From NCBI GenBank assembly GCA_025054775.1, contig JANWZA010000031.1:38139-102138 (forward strand): a DNA stretch of 64,000 nt, written 5' to 3'. The notes under the pieces were generated by a model. It made no database searches and was not told the DNA's origin. It saw only the letters and a program-made list of their open reading frames with translations. How positions within the stretch are numbered: the stretch's first letter is position 1; each line of letters starts with the position of its first letter. A program made the position numbers and the translations under genes. This document shows positions 41,591-50,773 of the stretch, piece after piece. The stretch comes from Microscillaceae bacterium (GTDB taxonomy: Bacteria > Bacteroidota > Bacteroidia > Cytophagales > Microscillaceae).

Positions 41591-43864
41591 CTACTTCCTC
41601 ACAAACTGTTGATAGTAGTAGCATTCACGCAAGGCTTCATTGTGGAATTGGGTTTTTGTATAATTTCGTTTCATGAGGTTAAAATATTTGCCAAAATTAG
41701 CATAGTCAGCAACACGCTCATAAAGATTTTGCTTGCAATTAGGGCTGCTAAAATAATTGTTTTGCTCACATTTTGCTGCCATAAAGCAGGCTTTTGCTGC
41801 AAGTTCTTTATTTTTTTCTTTTTCTGCCGCTTCTATGGCTTGTTGGTAAAATACCATAGCCGTATTGCAGGATTTATGCAAACGATTTTCAGCCATAATT
41901 TCACTTTGTTTGGGAAGTTCGGAGTGAGAGCGATAGTATGCCAAAAGTTGCCAATTTTTACCAAAATAGGTCATATTGTAGTACACATTCCCTAATTGGT
42001 AGTAAATAGAAGCCTTGTTATTTGCATTTTTGAGTTGATTTTGCAAATTCAATATTTGCTCTATTACATTTCGCTTATTGAAAGCAGTTTTTTGCTCATC
42101 ATCACATGAGTAGCAATCTTTTATCAAAGCCTCAAAAGGGTTGCTGTCCAAGGTGGGCAAAATTTCATTCGGAATTTGCTTAAACAAAGTCAAAGCCTCT
42201 TGTAGTTGATTTTGATTGAAAAGATAGGTAGCTTTGAGTTCTAAAATCGTATTTTTCGCTCTATTTACATCGCTGTCTATATTAGCCAATAGCACTTCCT
42301 TTTCAAATTGGGTTTTATTAGACTTTTCTGCAAGTTGTAGCAAAGCCTCTATCAAAGGTAAATTGAGATGATGGTTTTGGCGCAAATCATACAAGTTGCC
42401 ATCAACGGCTAAATAGGCTTTGGCAATTTGTTTTTGGTTGGTATAGTGTTTTTCAAATACATGTTTCAAGAGTTGCAAGATATATGGGTTTTGTAATTGT
42501 TTTATTTCTTGGTAGAGTTGGTCCTCGGTAGCCTCGTCCAAAGTTTTCAATTCAGTAAGTTGTATGGCTTTTTCAAGGATACGCAAGGTAGTTTGGGCTT
42601 GTGAGTTGGTGAGATTGTTTTGTAAATCTTGAGCTAATTGCTTTGCTTTTTGCATATTTCCTTGCAAATATGGCAAATACACTTGGGCTAATTGCCAGAG
42701 GTAAGGTGTTTTGAGTTTACCTGTTTGTACTACTTTTTGCACAAAAGTTTCTAATTTTCTTGCCGTTTGCACGGCATTAGCTTCTGTTTCTGATATGGGT
42801 TTTCCTGTAAAAATGTAGTTATCTTTGAGCGGGGCTTTGTTGAGGTGGTATTCTAATTTATTGATTTCGCGCATTAAAAGTATTTCTAAATGCGTGCTAT
42901 TAGCATCAAGTTGGAAAATATTTTCCATCTCTGCTAAGGCATGGTTAAGTGGGTGCAAGGCACGCAAAAAATATAAGGTACTTTTTTGGTGATTATTTTG
43001 GCACATAGTCATTACTTTGTTCCAATCACTCTCCGAAGTAATGCGAAAACTGTAATACGCTTGCACTCTTCGACTGGGGCAGAGGTCAAAAACGAGGCTA
43101 AACAAATAAGCAGCTTCGGCAGTTTTTCCTAAGGAACGTAAAGCCCCCGCTTTATGTGCCATTGCCCAATATTTAATAATACTTTTTTCGTTCAAGGGTA
43201 CTACTAATTTGTCGTATAAATTTATTGTCTCTCGGTATTTTTGGGCGTAGTGCATGAGGCGAATGGCTTGGTAAGCATATCGCAGTCGAATAAAGTTATT
43301 ATTTTTGGTGGCAAAATAATTCTTTTCTGCTTCTTGTGCTAAGTTTTCCATTTTTTTGAAATCCTCAGCAGTGCGTGTATTTTCCTGCCATTCATTTTCA
43401 ACTACTACTAATGGCTCTACTTTTTTGGCAAAATACAAATAATCTAAAAAAGTTAGATCTCTGCTTTGACGCAAATAATTAACTAACGCATTGTTTTTGA
43501 GTAAATCATCTATATTTTGGCTCAAATTCAGCACGTATTTTTTGAGGTCTTGCACTTGTTTGAGAGTAGTTTTGAAGATTACTTGCTTAATGCTTTGCGT
43601 ATCGGCTTGTTGCTTAAAATAGTTGTGCCATTCTAGTAAGTTATCCGCGTAGCGTGCCTGCTCGGTGTCCCATTCATAGTCTGCTAAACGTGAAAAGGTG
43701 AAGTGAAAAGGCTTATAATCAGCAGGTAAGAAAAGGGCTTTATCAAAGAAGTAGTAGTGGGTGAAAGGATCATTTATCCAGGCACAACTTTCGGAAAGGC
43801 GCGTAGTGCTTAATAAGCACACAAATAGTATAAACGAAAAAAATAAGTTTTTTGGGGTTTTCAT
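41591..43864 (-). CDS. exported Bacteroidota protein of unknown function, 757 aa
   Basis: Not assigned to a function. N-terminal signal peptide (MKTPKNLFFSFILFVCLL..., cleavage near residue 22-26) followed by SCAWINDPFTHYYFFDKA and a region rich in helices with TPR-like spacing (AHKAGALRSLGKTAEAAYLF; ATYLFNQNQLQEALTLFKQI; YYQLGNVYYNMTYFGKNW). Probably periplasmic or surface exposed, acting as a scaffold. I recall similar CxW...F proteins in Bacteroidota without a known role. Starts 14 bp after the recQ stop, so probably co-transcribed with recQ. Confidence 0.78.
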   Translation of the reverse strand: MKTPKNLFFSFILFVCLLSTTRLSESCAWINDPFTHYYFFDKALFLPADYKPFHFTFSRLADYEWDTEQARYADNLLEWHNYFKQQADTQSIKQVIFKTTLKQVQDLKKYVLNLSQNIDDLLKNNALVNYLRQSRDLTFLDYLYFAKKVEPLVVVENEWQENTRTAEDFKKMENLAQEAEKNYFATKNNNFIRLRYAYQAIRLMHYAQKYRETINLYDKLVVPLNEKSIIKYWAMAHKAGALRSLGKTAEAAYLFSLVFDLCPSRRVQAYYSFRITSESDWNKVMTMCQNNHQKSTLYFLRALHPLNHALAEMENIFQLDANSTHLEILLMREINKLEYHLNKAPLKDNYIFTGKPISETEANAVQTARKLETFVQKVVQTGKLKTPYLWQLAQVYLPYLQGNMQKAKQLAQDLQNNLTNSQAQTTLRILEKAIQLTELKTLDEATEDQLYQEIKQLQNPYILQLLKHVFEKHYTNQKQIAKAYLAVDGNLYDLRQNHHLNLPLIEALLQLAEKSNKTQFEKEVLLANIDSDVNRAKNTILELKATYLFNQNQLQEALTLFKQIPNEILPTLDSNPFEALIKDCYSCDDEQKTAFNKRNVIEQILNLQNQLKNANNKASIYYQLGNVYYNMTYFGKNWQLLAYYRSHSELPKQSEIMAENRLHKSCNTAMVFYQQAIEAAEKEKNKELAAKACFMAAKCEQNNYFSSPNCKQNLYERVADYANFGKYFNLMKRNYTKTQFHNEALRECYYYQQFVRK

Positions 43865-43878
43865 AATGTTTTTTTAGA

Positions 43879-46047
43879 TTAGTTTGCTACTTCTGAAAGG
43901 AACTTGATACGCATGAGCCTTATTTCTTCTTCTGTATAATCTTCTAATGCCTCAAGAGCGGCTTGAATGTCATCGCTTTCTGCATTCATAAAATACTCGT
44001 AAATTTCTTCTTGGCGTTCGGGTTCTAAAATTTGGTTAATGTAATAATCCAAATTAAGTTTTGTGCCAGAGTAGCAAATGTGCTCGATTTCATCTATAAT
44101 TTCGCTAATATGTACATTTTTAGACTCTGCAATTTCTTCTAAATCTACTTTACGGTCGATTTGCTGAATAATATAGATTTTCATTTTAGATTTATTTACC
44201 ATAGATTTGACTACCACTTCTGAGGCAGTTTCAATTTCATTGTCCTCTACATACTTGGCAATAAGTTTGATAAAAGGTTCTCCAAACTTGTTTACCTTTC
44301 CCATTCCTACCCCGTTGATTTGTGCTAACTCTTCTTTGGTAGTAGGGTAAGTGGTAGCCATTTCTTGCAAAGAGGTTTCTTGGAAAATGACATAAGGGGG
44401 TAGATTTTTTTCTTTGGCTACTTTTTTGCAAAGCCCTTTGAGCATTTCATAAAGTACGGTATCATAGGCTTTTGTGCTTTGGGCATGCCCAATTTCCTCT
44501 CTTTCCTCGTCCTCTTCAGTTACGTTGGCATATTGGTGGTCTTTGTAGAAGGTGATAGGGTAAGTATTTTCCAGATAGTCTTTTCCTTTTTGTGTAACTT
44601 TGAGTATACCATAACTATCAATATCTTTTTCTAAGAAGTTGGCTAACATGGTTTGCCTAATAACAGAGAGCCAAAAATCGTTTTCATAATCTTTACCTTT
44701 GCCGAAGTAAGGGAGTTGGTTATGGTTATAGCTAACCACGTAGCTTGAATTAACTCCTCTAATTACATCAGCTAGGTGCTGTGCAGTAAAGCGTTGTTCA
44801 GTATCTAGGGCGGCTTGTATGACTAGCCTTACAAACTTTTTAGCTTCAAATTTTTCGGTAGGGTGTTTGCAGTTATCGCAATAGCCGCAATCTTTTTCTA
44901 AAATTTCTCCAAAGTAGTGGAGCAGTTGTCGTCTTCGGCAGACGCCACTATTAGCATAAGCCATCATTTCTTGGAGCAAATGTCTTGCGTTATCGCGTTC
45001 AGTTACAGGCTTATCTTTATTAAATTTTTCTAGTTTGTAGATATCACTTGGGCTATAAAACATGATACAATCTGCCTCCAAGCCGTCGCGTCCTGCGCGT
45101 CCTGTTTCTTGGTAATAGCCCTCTAATGATTTAGGAGTATCATAATGAATTACAAATCTTACATCGGGCTTGTCAATTCCCATGCCGAAAGCAATGGTAG
45201 CCACAATTACGTCAATTTCTTCATTTAAGAAGGCATCTTGATTTTTCATGCGTACTTGTGCGTCTAAGCCTGCATGGTAAGGCAAGGCTTTGATATCGTT
45301 CACGCGTAAAAGTTCAGCAATTTCTTCTACTTTCTTTCGGCTTAGGCAATATACTATTCCTGACTTGCCTTTGTTTTGCTTAATATACCTAATAAGCTGC
45401 TTTTTAACGGCAACTTTGGGCCTAACCTCATAGTATAAATTATGCCGATTGAAAGATGCTTTGAATATCTGAGCATCTTCCATTTGTAAGTTTTTTTGTA
45501 TATCTTGTTGTACTTTGGGCGTAGCTGTGGCTGTTAGGGCGATAATAGGAAGTTTACCAATACTATCTACAATTCCTCTGATGCGTCTATATTCAGGGCG
45601 GAAGTCGTGTCCCCATTCTGAGATACAGTGTGCTTCATCAATAGCAATAAAGCTCAACTTTGCTTTTTGTAGAAAAGCTAAATTACTCTCTTTTACTAGT
45701 GATTCAGGTGCCACATACAGCAATTTTGTCTGACCACTTAGTACATCCTTTTTTACTTGTGTCATTTCTGCCTTAGAGAGGGTAGAGTTCAAAAAACTTG
45801 CGTTCACCCCTAGAACATTGAGTTGATCTACTTGATTCTTCATCAAGGCGATTAGTGGAGAGATAATGATGGCAGTACCTTCGGACATAATAGCGGGTAA
45901 TTGATAACACAGAGATTTACCTGCACCTGTGGGCATAATCACAAATGTATTCTTTCCGCTTAAAATGCTCTCTATGATTGGTTCTTGCATGCCTCTAAAT
46001 TGATTATACCCAAAAACTTCTCTTAATTTTTCCCTAATTTTACTCAT
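43879..46047 (-). CDS. recQ: ATP-dependent DNA helicase RecQ
   Basis: 3'-5' DNA helicase for recombination and stalled-fork repair. Motifs: Q motif GYNQFRGMQ, Walker A MPTGAGKSLCYQLP, DEAH (IDEAHCISEWGHDFRPEY), helicase-C QETGRAGRDG, zinc cysteines of the RQC domain (CRRRQLL ... CGYCDNCKHP), the HRDC domain (ININGVGMGK-like QINGVGMGKVNKFG), and an extra C-terminal helical domain (about 625-722) of the type common in Bacteroidota RecQ. The start is ATG 46047 (MSKIREKL, 722 residues); an upstream TTG adds atypical residues. Gap of 14 bp to the next gene. Confidence 0.95.
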   Translation of the reverse strand: MSKIREKLREVFGYNQFRGMQEPIIESILSGKNTFVIMPTGAGKSLCYQLPAIMSEGTAIIISPLIALMKNQVDQLNVLGVNASFLNSTLSKAEMTQVKKDVLSGQTKLLYVAPESLVKESNLAFLQKAKLSFIAIDEAHCISEWGHDFRPEYRRIRGIVDSIGKLPIIALTATATPKVQQDIQKNLQMEDAQIFKASFNRHNLYYEVRPKVAVKKQLIRYIKQNKGKSGIVYCLSRKKVEEIAELLRVNDIKALPYHAGLDAQVRMKNQDAFLNEEIDVIVATIAFGMGIDKPDVRFVIHYDTPKSLEGYYQETGRAGRDGLEADCIMFYSPSDIYKLEKFNKDKPVTERDNARHLLQEMMAYANSGVCRRRQLLHYFGEILEKDCGYCDNCKHPTEKFEAKKFVRLVIQAALDTEQRFTAQHLADVIRGVNSSYVVSYNHNQLPYFGKGKDYENDFWLSVIRQTMLANFLEKDIDSYGILKVTQKGKDYLENTYPITFYKDHQYANVTEEDEEREEIGHAQSTKAYDTVLYEMLKGLCKKVAKEKNLPPYVIFQETSLQEMATTYPTTKEELAQINGVGMGKVNKFGEPFIKLIAKYVEDNEIETASEVVVKSMVNKSKMKIYIIQQIDRKVDLEEIAESKNVHISEIIDEIEHICYSGTKLNLDYYINQILEPERQEEIYEYFMNAESDDIQAALEALEDYTEEEIRLMRIKFLSEVAN

Positions 46048-46428
46048 GTGTGCTATCAGTTTATTTAAGAGATAGTGTTTTTTTAGACTTTTGAAGAAAT
46101 GTAGTACTTGTTGCAAGAAATAACAAAACAAAATTAAATAAAAAAAGTGAAGTCAAAAAAATGAGGTAAGAAAAAGTGAGAAAATATTTTCTTTCAAGTT
46201 TCGTTTCTAAACCGAGATCTACAAATACGCAAAAAAGTACAATTTGTTTACTTGACTATTACCCCAGTTTGTAAGATAGATGTAAATACAGCTTTTTCGG
46301 ATAAATTACTAAAAAACATTCTCTTAACACATTCATAAACTTTTTGTAACACTTAAAAGCAGCAAACACTGCTCAACTTACGCTAACTTTGTGGTCTAAA
46401 AGTTTAACCACATTTTTTTTACATTTAT
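46048..46428. other. 381-bp recQ / phnD-like divergent region
   Basis: No gene. Very AT-rich; the right end holds TAACTTTG (46384-46391), a plausible -7 box for the binding-protein gene. Nothing else was recognised. Confidence 0.4.
46384..46391 (+). promoter_or_regulatory. putative -7 box for the PhnD-like gene
   Basis: TAACTTTG fits TAnnTTTG, 37 bp upstream of the ATG at 46429; no properly spaced -33 box. Confidence 0.3.
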
Positions 46429-47352
46429 ATGAAAGTCTCTCAAATTATTTGGGTTGTTATTTTTGCTACGGGTCTTGCTATAAGAAGCATAGCACAAAAC
46501 AAAATTGGCATTGGCGTTGGTACAGATATTAGCAGTTCGGCTCAAAGAAAAGAGTCTGCTGAGAAAATTGCTAACTATCTGGCAAACAAATTAGGTAAAA
46601 CAGTAGAGATAATTGTTACGGATAAAAACACAGAACTTGTGCAACTCTTTCAGGAGAATAAGATTCAACTTGCGTTTTTCAATACTTTTGGCTATATTTT
46701 AGCTGCTAATGAAGTAGAAATAGAGCCTTTGGTAGTGATAGCCGATGAGGCTAAGCAACCTGTATCTTATAGTAGTTGTATCATTACTTACCCTAATTCT
46801 GCCGTCAAAACCTTGAAGGAATTGAAGGAATTGAAAGGTAAAATTGACTTTTTGTTTGTCAATCCTACCTCTACTTCTGGGCATTTAGTACCTCGTTTAC
46901 TTTTTAATTCCATAGGCATGGATTATAGCGAAACTCACTTTAATAAGATAGAATTTGCAGGAAATCATCTCAATACTATCATAGCTATCAAAGAAAAGAA
47001 ATTTGAGGCAGGAGCCTGCTCCTTTGACGATTTGCAAAAAGCCATCAAAAACGGAATACTCAAAGAAAATGAAATCCATATACTTTGGAAATCAGAACCT
47101 ATTGTAAATGGTCCTGTTGCCGTAGCTAAAAATTTAGATAAAATTCAAAAAGAGCAGATAAGTAAAGCCTTTTTAACAATGAGCCAAGAAAAACCCGAAC
47201 TCTTGGCAGACATACAAAAACTTTGGCATATAAGCCAAGAAGCGAAAAGTTATGATTTTACACCTGCTTTTGAAAAATTTTACGACAGCGTAAAAAGTAT
47301 GGCGAATAGCATGGAAGAACTGATTCTAATTATCAATTACTATATTGATTAA
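46429..47352 (+). CDS. PhnD-like phosphate/phosphonate-binding protein
   Basis: A 307-residue periplasmic solute-binding protein. The signal peptide (1-22, ...RSIAQ) is followed by a type II periplasmic-binding fold: IGVGTDISSSAQRKESAEKIANYLANKLG, LAFFNTFGYILA, FVNPTSTSGHLVPRLLF and FAGNHLNTIIAIKEKKFEAGAC. These match phosphate/phosphite/phosphonate ABC binding proteins. No permease or ATPase gene is adjacent, so it may use a distant ABC transporter or act as a sensor or T9SS-independent receptor. Confidence 0.88.
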   Translation: MKVSQIIWVVIFATGLAIRSIAQNKIGIGVGTDISSSAQRKESAEKIANYLANKLGKTVEIIVTDKNTELVQLFQENKIQLAFFNTFGYILAANEVEIEPLVVIADEAKQPVSYSSCIITYPNSAVKTLKELKELKGKIDFLFVNPTSTSGHLVPRLLFNSIGMDYSETHFNKIEFAGNHLNTIIAIKEKKFEAGACSFDDLQKAIKNGILKENEIHILWKSEPIVNGPVAVAKNLDKIQKEQISKAFLTMSQEKPELLADIQKLWHISQEAKSYDFTPAFEKFYDSVKSMANSMEELILIINYYID

Positions 47353-47375
47353 AAGTCAATAGAGAGTCATAGCTC

Positions 47376-47410
47376 AAAAAAGCGTTGGGTGCTAAATTCA
47401 ACGCTTTTTG
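47376..47410 (+). terminator. intrinsic terminator of the PhnD-like gene
   Basis: Stem AAAAAAGCGTTG / CAACGCTTTTT (47376-47387 with 47399-47409), 11-nt loop, T-rich end. Confidence 0.82.
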
Positions 47411-47544
47411 TATTTTTTGTACTTACTAACAAATAAGTCATAAATTTATCAATCATTACAAAAAATTTTACTTTATTTTGTAGTTTTACAACTTAATTTC
47501 CTAAATTTGTAATTTAGTTAGATGTTTTTTAGTCTTTACCTACC

Positions 47545-47991
47545 ATGAGTAACAACAGAACCAACGCCATACAACAACCCACCGAAGTCTTGTTACAAGA
47601 AATCGAACTTGAAAATCAAATTAGAAACTTATTGAATGATACACAAATTTATTTTGACTATAATACAATTGTGCAGAATGATGGTAATTTATTAGTCAAA
47701 TTAGACCTTATTACCATCAATAAAGAGCATAATCAGAAATTTTTATTTCATTCTATTCAAGGCAAGGACAAAGTTTCTATTTTAGAGGAAATGATAGCTT
47801 ATATTGATAACTATAAGCGTCATTTAGAAATTTATGAAATTGAGTGGCTCAATTTGAAAGCCCCTAATCCGAGCATTCAAACTTCGTGGTTTAGAGGAAA
47901 TGATATTTTTGATGTATTGCACAAATTTTATTATGATAAAGAGAAAAGCCAATTCAAGATTTTCAAAATTAAACTTATGCCTATGGCATAA
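47545..47991 (+). CDS. conserved hypothetical protein, 148 aa
   Basis: Not recognised. A soluble alpha/beta protein with no signal or membrane segment; it carries a mid-region FDYNTIVQNDGNLLVKLDLITI and a C terminus FRGNDIFDVLHKFYYDKEKSQFKIFKIKLMPMA. Composition and codon use match the surroundings. It is convergent with accA, 8 bp apart, and 135 bp downstream of a terminator, so it is its own unit. Confidence 0.6.
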   Translation: MSNNRTNAIQQPTEVLLQEIELENQIRNLLNDTQIYFDYNTIVQNDGNLLVKLDLITINKEHNQKFLFHSIQGKDKVSILEEMIAYIDNYKRHLEIYEIEWLNLKAPNPSIQTSWFRGNDIFDVLHKFYYDKEKSQFKIFKIKLMPMA

Positions 47992-47999
47992 ATTTGTGA

Positions 48000-48947
48000 T
48001 TATTCTATAAATACTCCCATAGAACAAAATTTATTGATTCGTTGGCTAAGCAATTTTTTAGTAGGAATTTTAGCTAATTCTTGATAAGTTTCTAATAGAT
48101 ATTTCTTAAAAATCAAATACATTTCCTGGGGGTTAGTATGGGCGCCGCCGAGGGGTTCGGGAATAATCCCATCAATTAGCTTATAACCAAGCATATCTTG
48201 AGCTGTTAGCTTCAAGGCTTCAGCCGCTTGTTCTTTGTAATCCCAACTGCGCCAAAGAATAGAAGAGCAGGACTCAGGAGAAATTACTGAATACCAAGTA
48301 TTCTCTAGCATTAGCACCCGATCTCCAACAGCAATACCTAATGCTCCACCTGAAGCTCCCTCACCAATAATAATGCTAATAATTGGCACTTTTATTCTAA
48401 ACATTTCTTGAATATTGCGAGCAATGGCTTCAGCTTGTCCACGCTCTTCAGCTTCAATTCCTGGGAAGGCTCCTGGTGTATCAATCAAAGTAACGATAGG
48501 TTTATTAAATTTTTCGGCTAATTTCATTAAACGAAGGGCTTTACGATAGCCCTCGGGGTTTGCCATACCGAAGTTACGGAGTTGCCTTTGCTTGGTACTA
48601 CGCCCTTTTTGTTGTCCGATAAACATAAAGGTTTGCCCTTCTACGGTTCCTAAGCCTCCTACCATAGCCTTATCGTCTGCAAAGCAGCGGTCTCCATGGA
48701 GTTCAATAAAATCTGTACAAATAGCTTGAATGTAATCCAACGTATAGGGGCGGTCTGCATGGCGTGAGAGTTGTACTTTTTGCCAACGTGTGAGGTTTTG
48801 GTAAGTTTCTTTTTTAAGTTCAAGGATATTTTGTTCAAAAGATTGTATAATTTTTTGGTTCGTGGGGTTGCTCAAATCTAAGGTTTTTTTCATTTGAGCT
48901 AACTTCTCTTCAAGTTCTACAATCGGTTTTTCAAAATCTAAAAGCAT
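48000..48947 (-). CDS. accA: acetyl-CoA carboxylase carboxyltransferase subunit alpha
   Basis: Alpha half of the carboxyltransferase that transfers carboxyl from biotin to acetyl-CoA in fatty acid synthesis. Motifs: [63 protein letters not shown], and the oxyanion-hole glycines [15 protein letters not shown]. The 315-residue length is normal. accD is not in the window. The ATG at 48947 gives the usual N-terminal helix [13 protein letters not shown]. Confidence 0.96.
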   Translation of the reverse strand: MLLDFEKPIVELEEKLAQMKKTLDLSNPTNQKIIQSFEQNILELKKETYQNLTRWQKVQLSRHADRPYTLDYIQAICTDFIELHGDRCFADDKAMVGGLGTVEGQTFMFIGQQKGRSTKQRQLRNFGMANPEGYRKALRLMKLAEKFNKPIVTLIDTPGAFPGIEAEERGQAEAIARNIQEMFRIKVPIISIIIGEGASGGALGIAVGDRVLMLENTWYSVISPESCSSILWRSWDYKEQAAEALKLTAQDMLGYKLIDGIIPEPLGGAHTNPQEMYLIFKKYLLETYQELAKIPTKKLLSQRINKFCSMGVFIE

Positions 48948-49056
48948 ATGCCTAACGAGGTAAAAAATAAGAGATATTTTTTGTATAAATTTGAGTTCAA
49001 AATTAGAAAAAAAAGATTGAAATCCCGTTAAAATTTTCCTTTAAGTTATTGCAGAG

Positions 49057-50343
49057 ATGAACTTTTTGCCATATCCTACTACCAAAGTACGTAAAAAAAA
49101 ACCTCTTAATGGTTTTTTTATTAGTATTTATGACAATAAATCGCAAATCAAGTGGCTTTTTTGGCTAATAGCAGCCTGCTTAGCATTACTTTCTTTGGTT
49201 TATACAAACATCATTGTCAATGAATTAGAAGCAGAAGAAGCCAAACAAATTGATTTTTATTCCAAAGCCTTGGAGTTTGTTGTAAAGCCTGAAGTAAATG
49301 AAGATTTAACTTTTTTATTAAAAGAAATCATAGAAGCTAACCAAACTATTCCTGTAATTTTAACCAAAGCAGACAAAAAAACAATCATAAGCTACAAGAA
49401 TATCCCACGAGCTGACAAAGCTACCTCTGCCGAAGAGAAGGCGAAAATTCTACAAAATGAATTAGCTATTATGCAAGACCAATACGAACCTATTTTGATT
49501 TATTACGGTGAAAAACAATATGTATTTTTTCGTAATTCAGAGCGACTCTTGCAATTGCGGTATTACCCCTTTGTTCAAATGAGTGTCATTGCTCTGTTTG
49601 GTTTATTAGCTTATCTTACTTTCAGTTACTCGCGCAAGGCAGAGCAAAATAGAGTTTGGGTAGGATTAGCAAAAGAAACAGCACACCAATTAGGAACCCC
49701 TATTACAGCACTCAGCGGTTGGATTGAGTATCTCAAAGCCGATGAGAGTTTTCAAGAGCATAGATACATCTTACCTGAATTAGAAAAAGATATTGAAAAA
49801 ATCAAAATCGTGGCAGAGCGATTTTCGCACATTGGTTCAGAACCCAAACTTCATTCTCAAAACATTAGCCAGGTAATTCAGGAGGTTGTTAGTTATTTAG
49901 AAAAGCGAATGCCCTCTAAAATTAAACTCATTTTACAAAATCAACTCTCCTCTGATACAGAAGTACTTTTGGACAAATATCTATTTGATTGGGTAATAGA
50001 AAATATTTGTAAAAACGCCATAGATGCTATGCCCACAGGCACAGGAGGTATTTTGATTAGCTTATCTGAAAACACTCATAATGTAATTATTGACATCAAA
50101 GATACAGGCAAAGGTATGACTAAATCCCAAATTAAGCAAGTTTTTAATCCCGGCTTTACAACAAAACAACGCGGCTGGGGGCTAGGGCTAACTCTTGCTA
50201 AACGTATCGTAGAGGAATATCATAAAGGAAAAATTTGGGTAAAATATTCCGAACCGAACAAGGGAACTATTTTTAGAATTACTCTCCCTAAGGCAAATAA
50301 GAAAAAATTTCTCTTTGATTTTCAAAAATTTAACAAAAGTTAA
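49057..50343 (+). CDS. membrane sensor histidine kinase
   Basis: 428-residue sensor kinase with two membrane helices (about 31-53 and 171-191) framing an extracytoplasmic domain of about 115 residues. The phospho-acceptor is His210 in ETAHQLGTPITALSGW, the HisKA variant common in Bacteroidota; HATPase_c has the N box NICKNAIDAMP, DTGKGM and GWGLGLTLAKRIVEEYHKG. No HAMP or PAS domain and no adjacent response regulator, so its partner is unknown. It is divergent from accA. Confidence 0.92.
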   Translation: MNFLPYPTTKVRKKKPLNGFFISIYDNKSQIKWLFWLIAACLALLSLVYTNIIVNELEAEEAKQIDFYSKALEFVVKPEVNEDLTFLLKEIIEANQTIPVILTKADKKTIISYKNIPRADKATSAEEKAKILQNELAIMQDQYEPILIYYGEKQYVFFRNSERLLQLRYYPFVQMSVIALFGLLAYLTFSYSRKAEQNRVWVGLAKETAHQLGTPITALSGWIEYLKADESFQEHRYILPELEKDIEKIKIVAERFSHIGSEPKLHSQNISQVIQEVVSYLEKRMPSKIKLILQNQLSSDTEVLLDKYLFDWVIENICKNAIDAMPTGTGGILISLSENTHNVIIDIKDTGKGMTKSQIKQVFNPGFTTKQRGWGLGLTLAKRIVEEYHKGKIWVKYSEPNKGTIFRITLPKANKKKFLFDFQKFNKS

Positions 50344-50363
50344 GCAAAAAAATTAAAGAGAAA

Positions 50364-50395
50364 TTTGCATAATATTTGTGTATATATTATATTTG
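50364..50395 (+). promoter_or_regulatory. promoter of tRNA-Asn
   Basis: TTTG at 50364-50367 and TATATTTG at 50388-50395, 20 bp apart: a near-ideal Bacteroidota -33/-7 promoter. The mature tRNA begins 27 bp downstream. This is the best promoter in the window. Confidence 0.6.
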
Positions 50396-50422
50396 CAACG
50401 CATTTGCTAACTATTAGCAGAC

Positions 50423-50496
50423 TCTTCCTTAGCTCAGCTGGTTAGAGCATCTGACTGTTAATCAGAGGGTCCTTGGTTCAAATCCAAGAGGAAGAG
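50423..50496 (+). tRNA. tRNA-Asn (GTT anticodon)
   Basis: 74-nt cloverleaf. Acceptor TCTTCCT (50423-50429) pairs with AGGAAGA (50489-50495); D stem GCTC/GAGC; anticodon stem TCTGA/TCAGA with loop CTGTTAA, anticodon GTT at 50457-50459; T stem CTTGG/CCAAG with loop TTCAAAT. Discriminator G at 50496. A full CCA is not encoded (CAA follows). Single tRNA, with a promoter upstream and a terminator downstream. Confidence 0.96.
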
Positions 50497-50503
50497 CAAA
50501 ATT

Positions 50504-50543
50504 AAAAACCTTGCTTAGCCCTTGCCTAAGCAAGGTTTTTTTT
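50504..50543 (+). terminator. intrinsic terminator of tRNA-Asn
   Basis: AAAAACCTTGCTTAG pairs with CTAAGCAAGGTTTTT (one A of the right arm bulges), loop of about 7 nt, ending in an eight-T run directly after the tRNA. Confidence 0.88.
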
Positions 50544-50667
50544 GTTTTTCTATTCTTCAAAGTTAATTATTAGAGGTCTTCTTGAGAGGTACCTTGCAAA
50601 AAATTAGCTCTGAAAAACAATAAGTTTTGATTAGAATTTCTTGGTGCTAATAACTCTACGTTATTAC

Positions 50668-50698
50668 ACTATTTTTACAAAAAATAGTACTATCTTTG
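50668..50698 (+). promoter_or_regulatory. putative glgA promoter with palindrome
   Basis: TATCTTTG at 50691-50698 is a -7-like box 75 bp before the glycogen synthase start. Right before it lies a perfect 9-bp inverted repeat (ACTATTTTT 50668-50676, AAAAATAGT 50680-50688, 3-nt loop), which could be a regulator site or chance in AT-rich DNA. Confidence 0.35.
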
Positions 50699-50773
50699 GC
50701 AGGCTTTATCTCCCCTGCAGTTATTGCTACTTTAATAATCTTTTTTTGCTTGAAATGAATTTTTATTTTTTTT

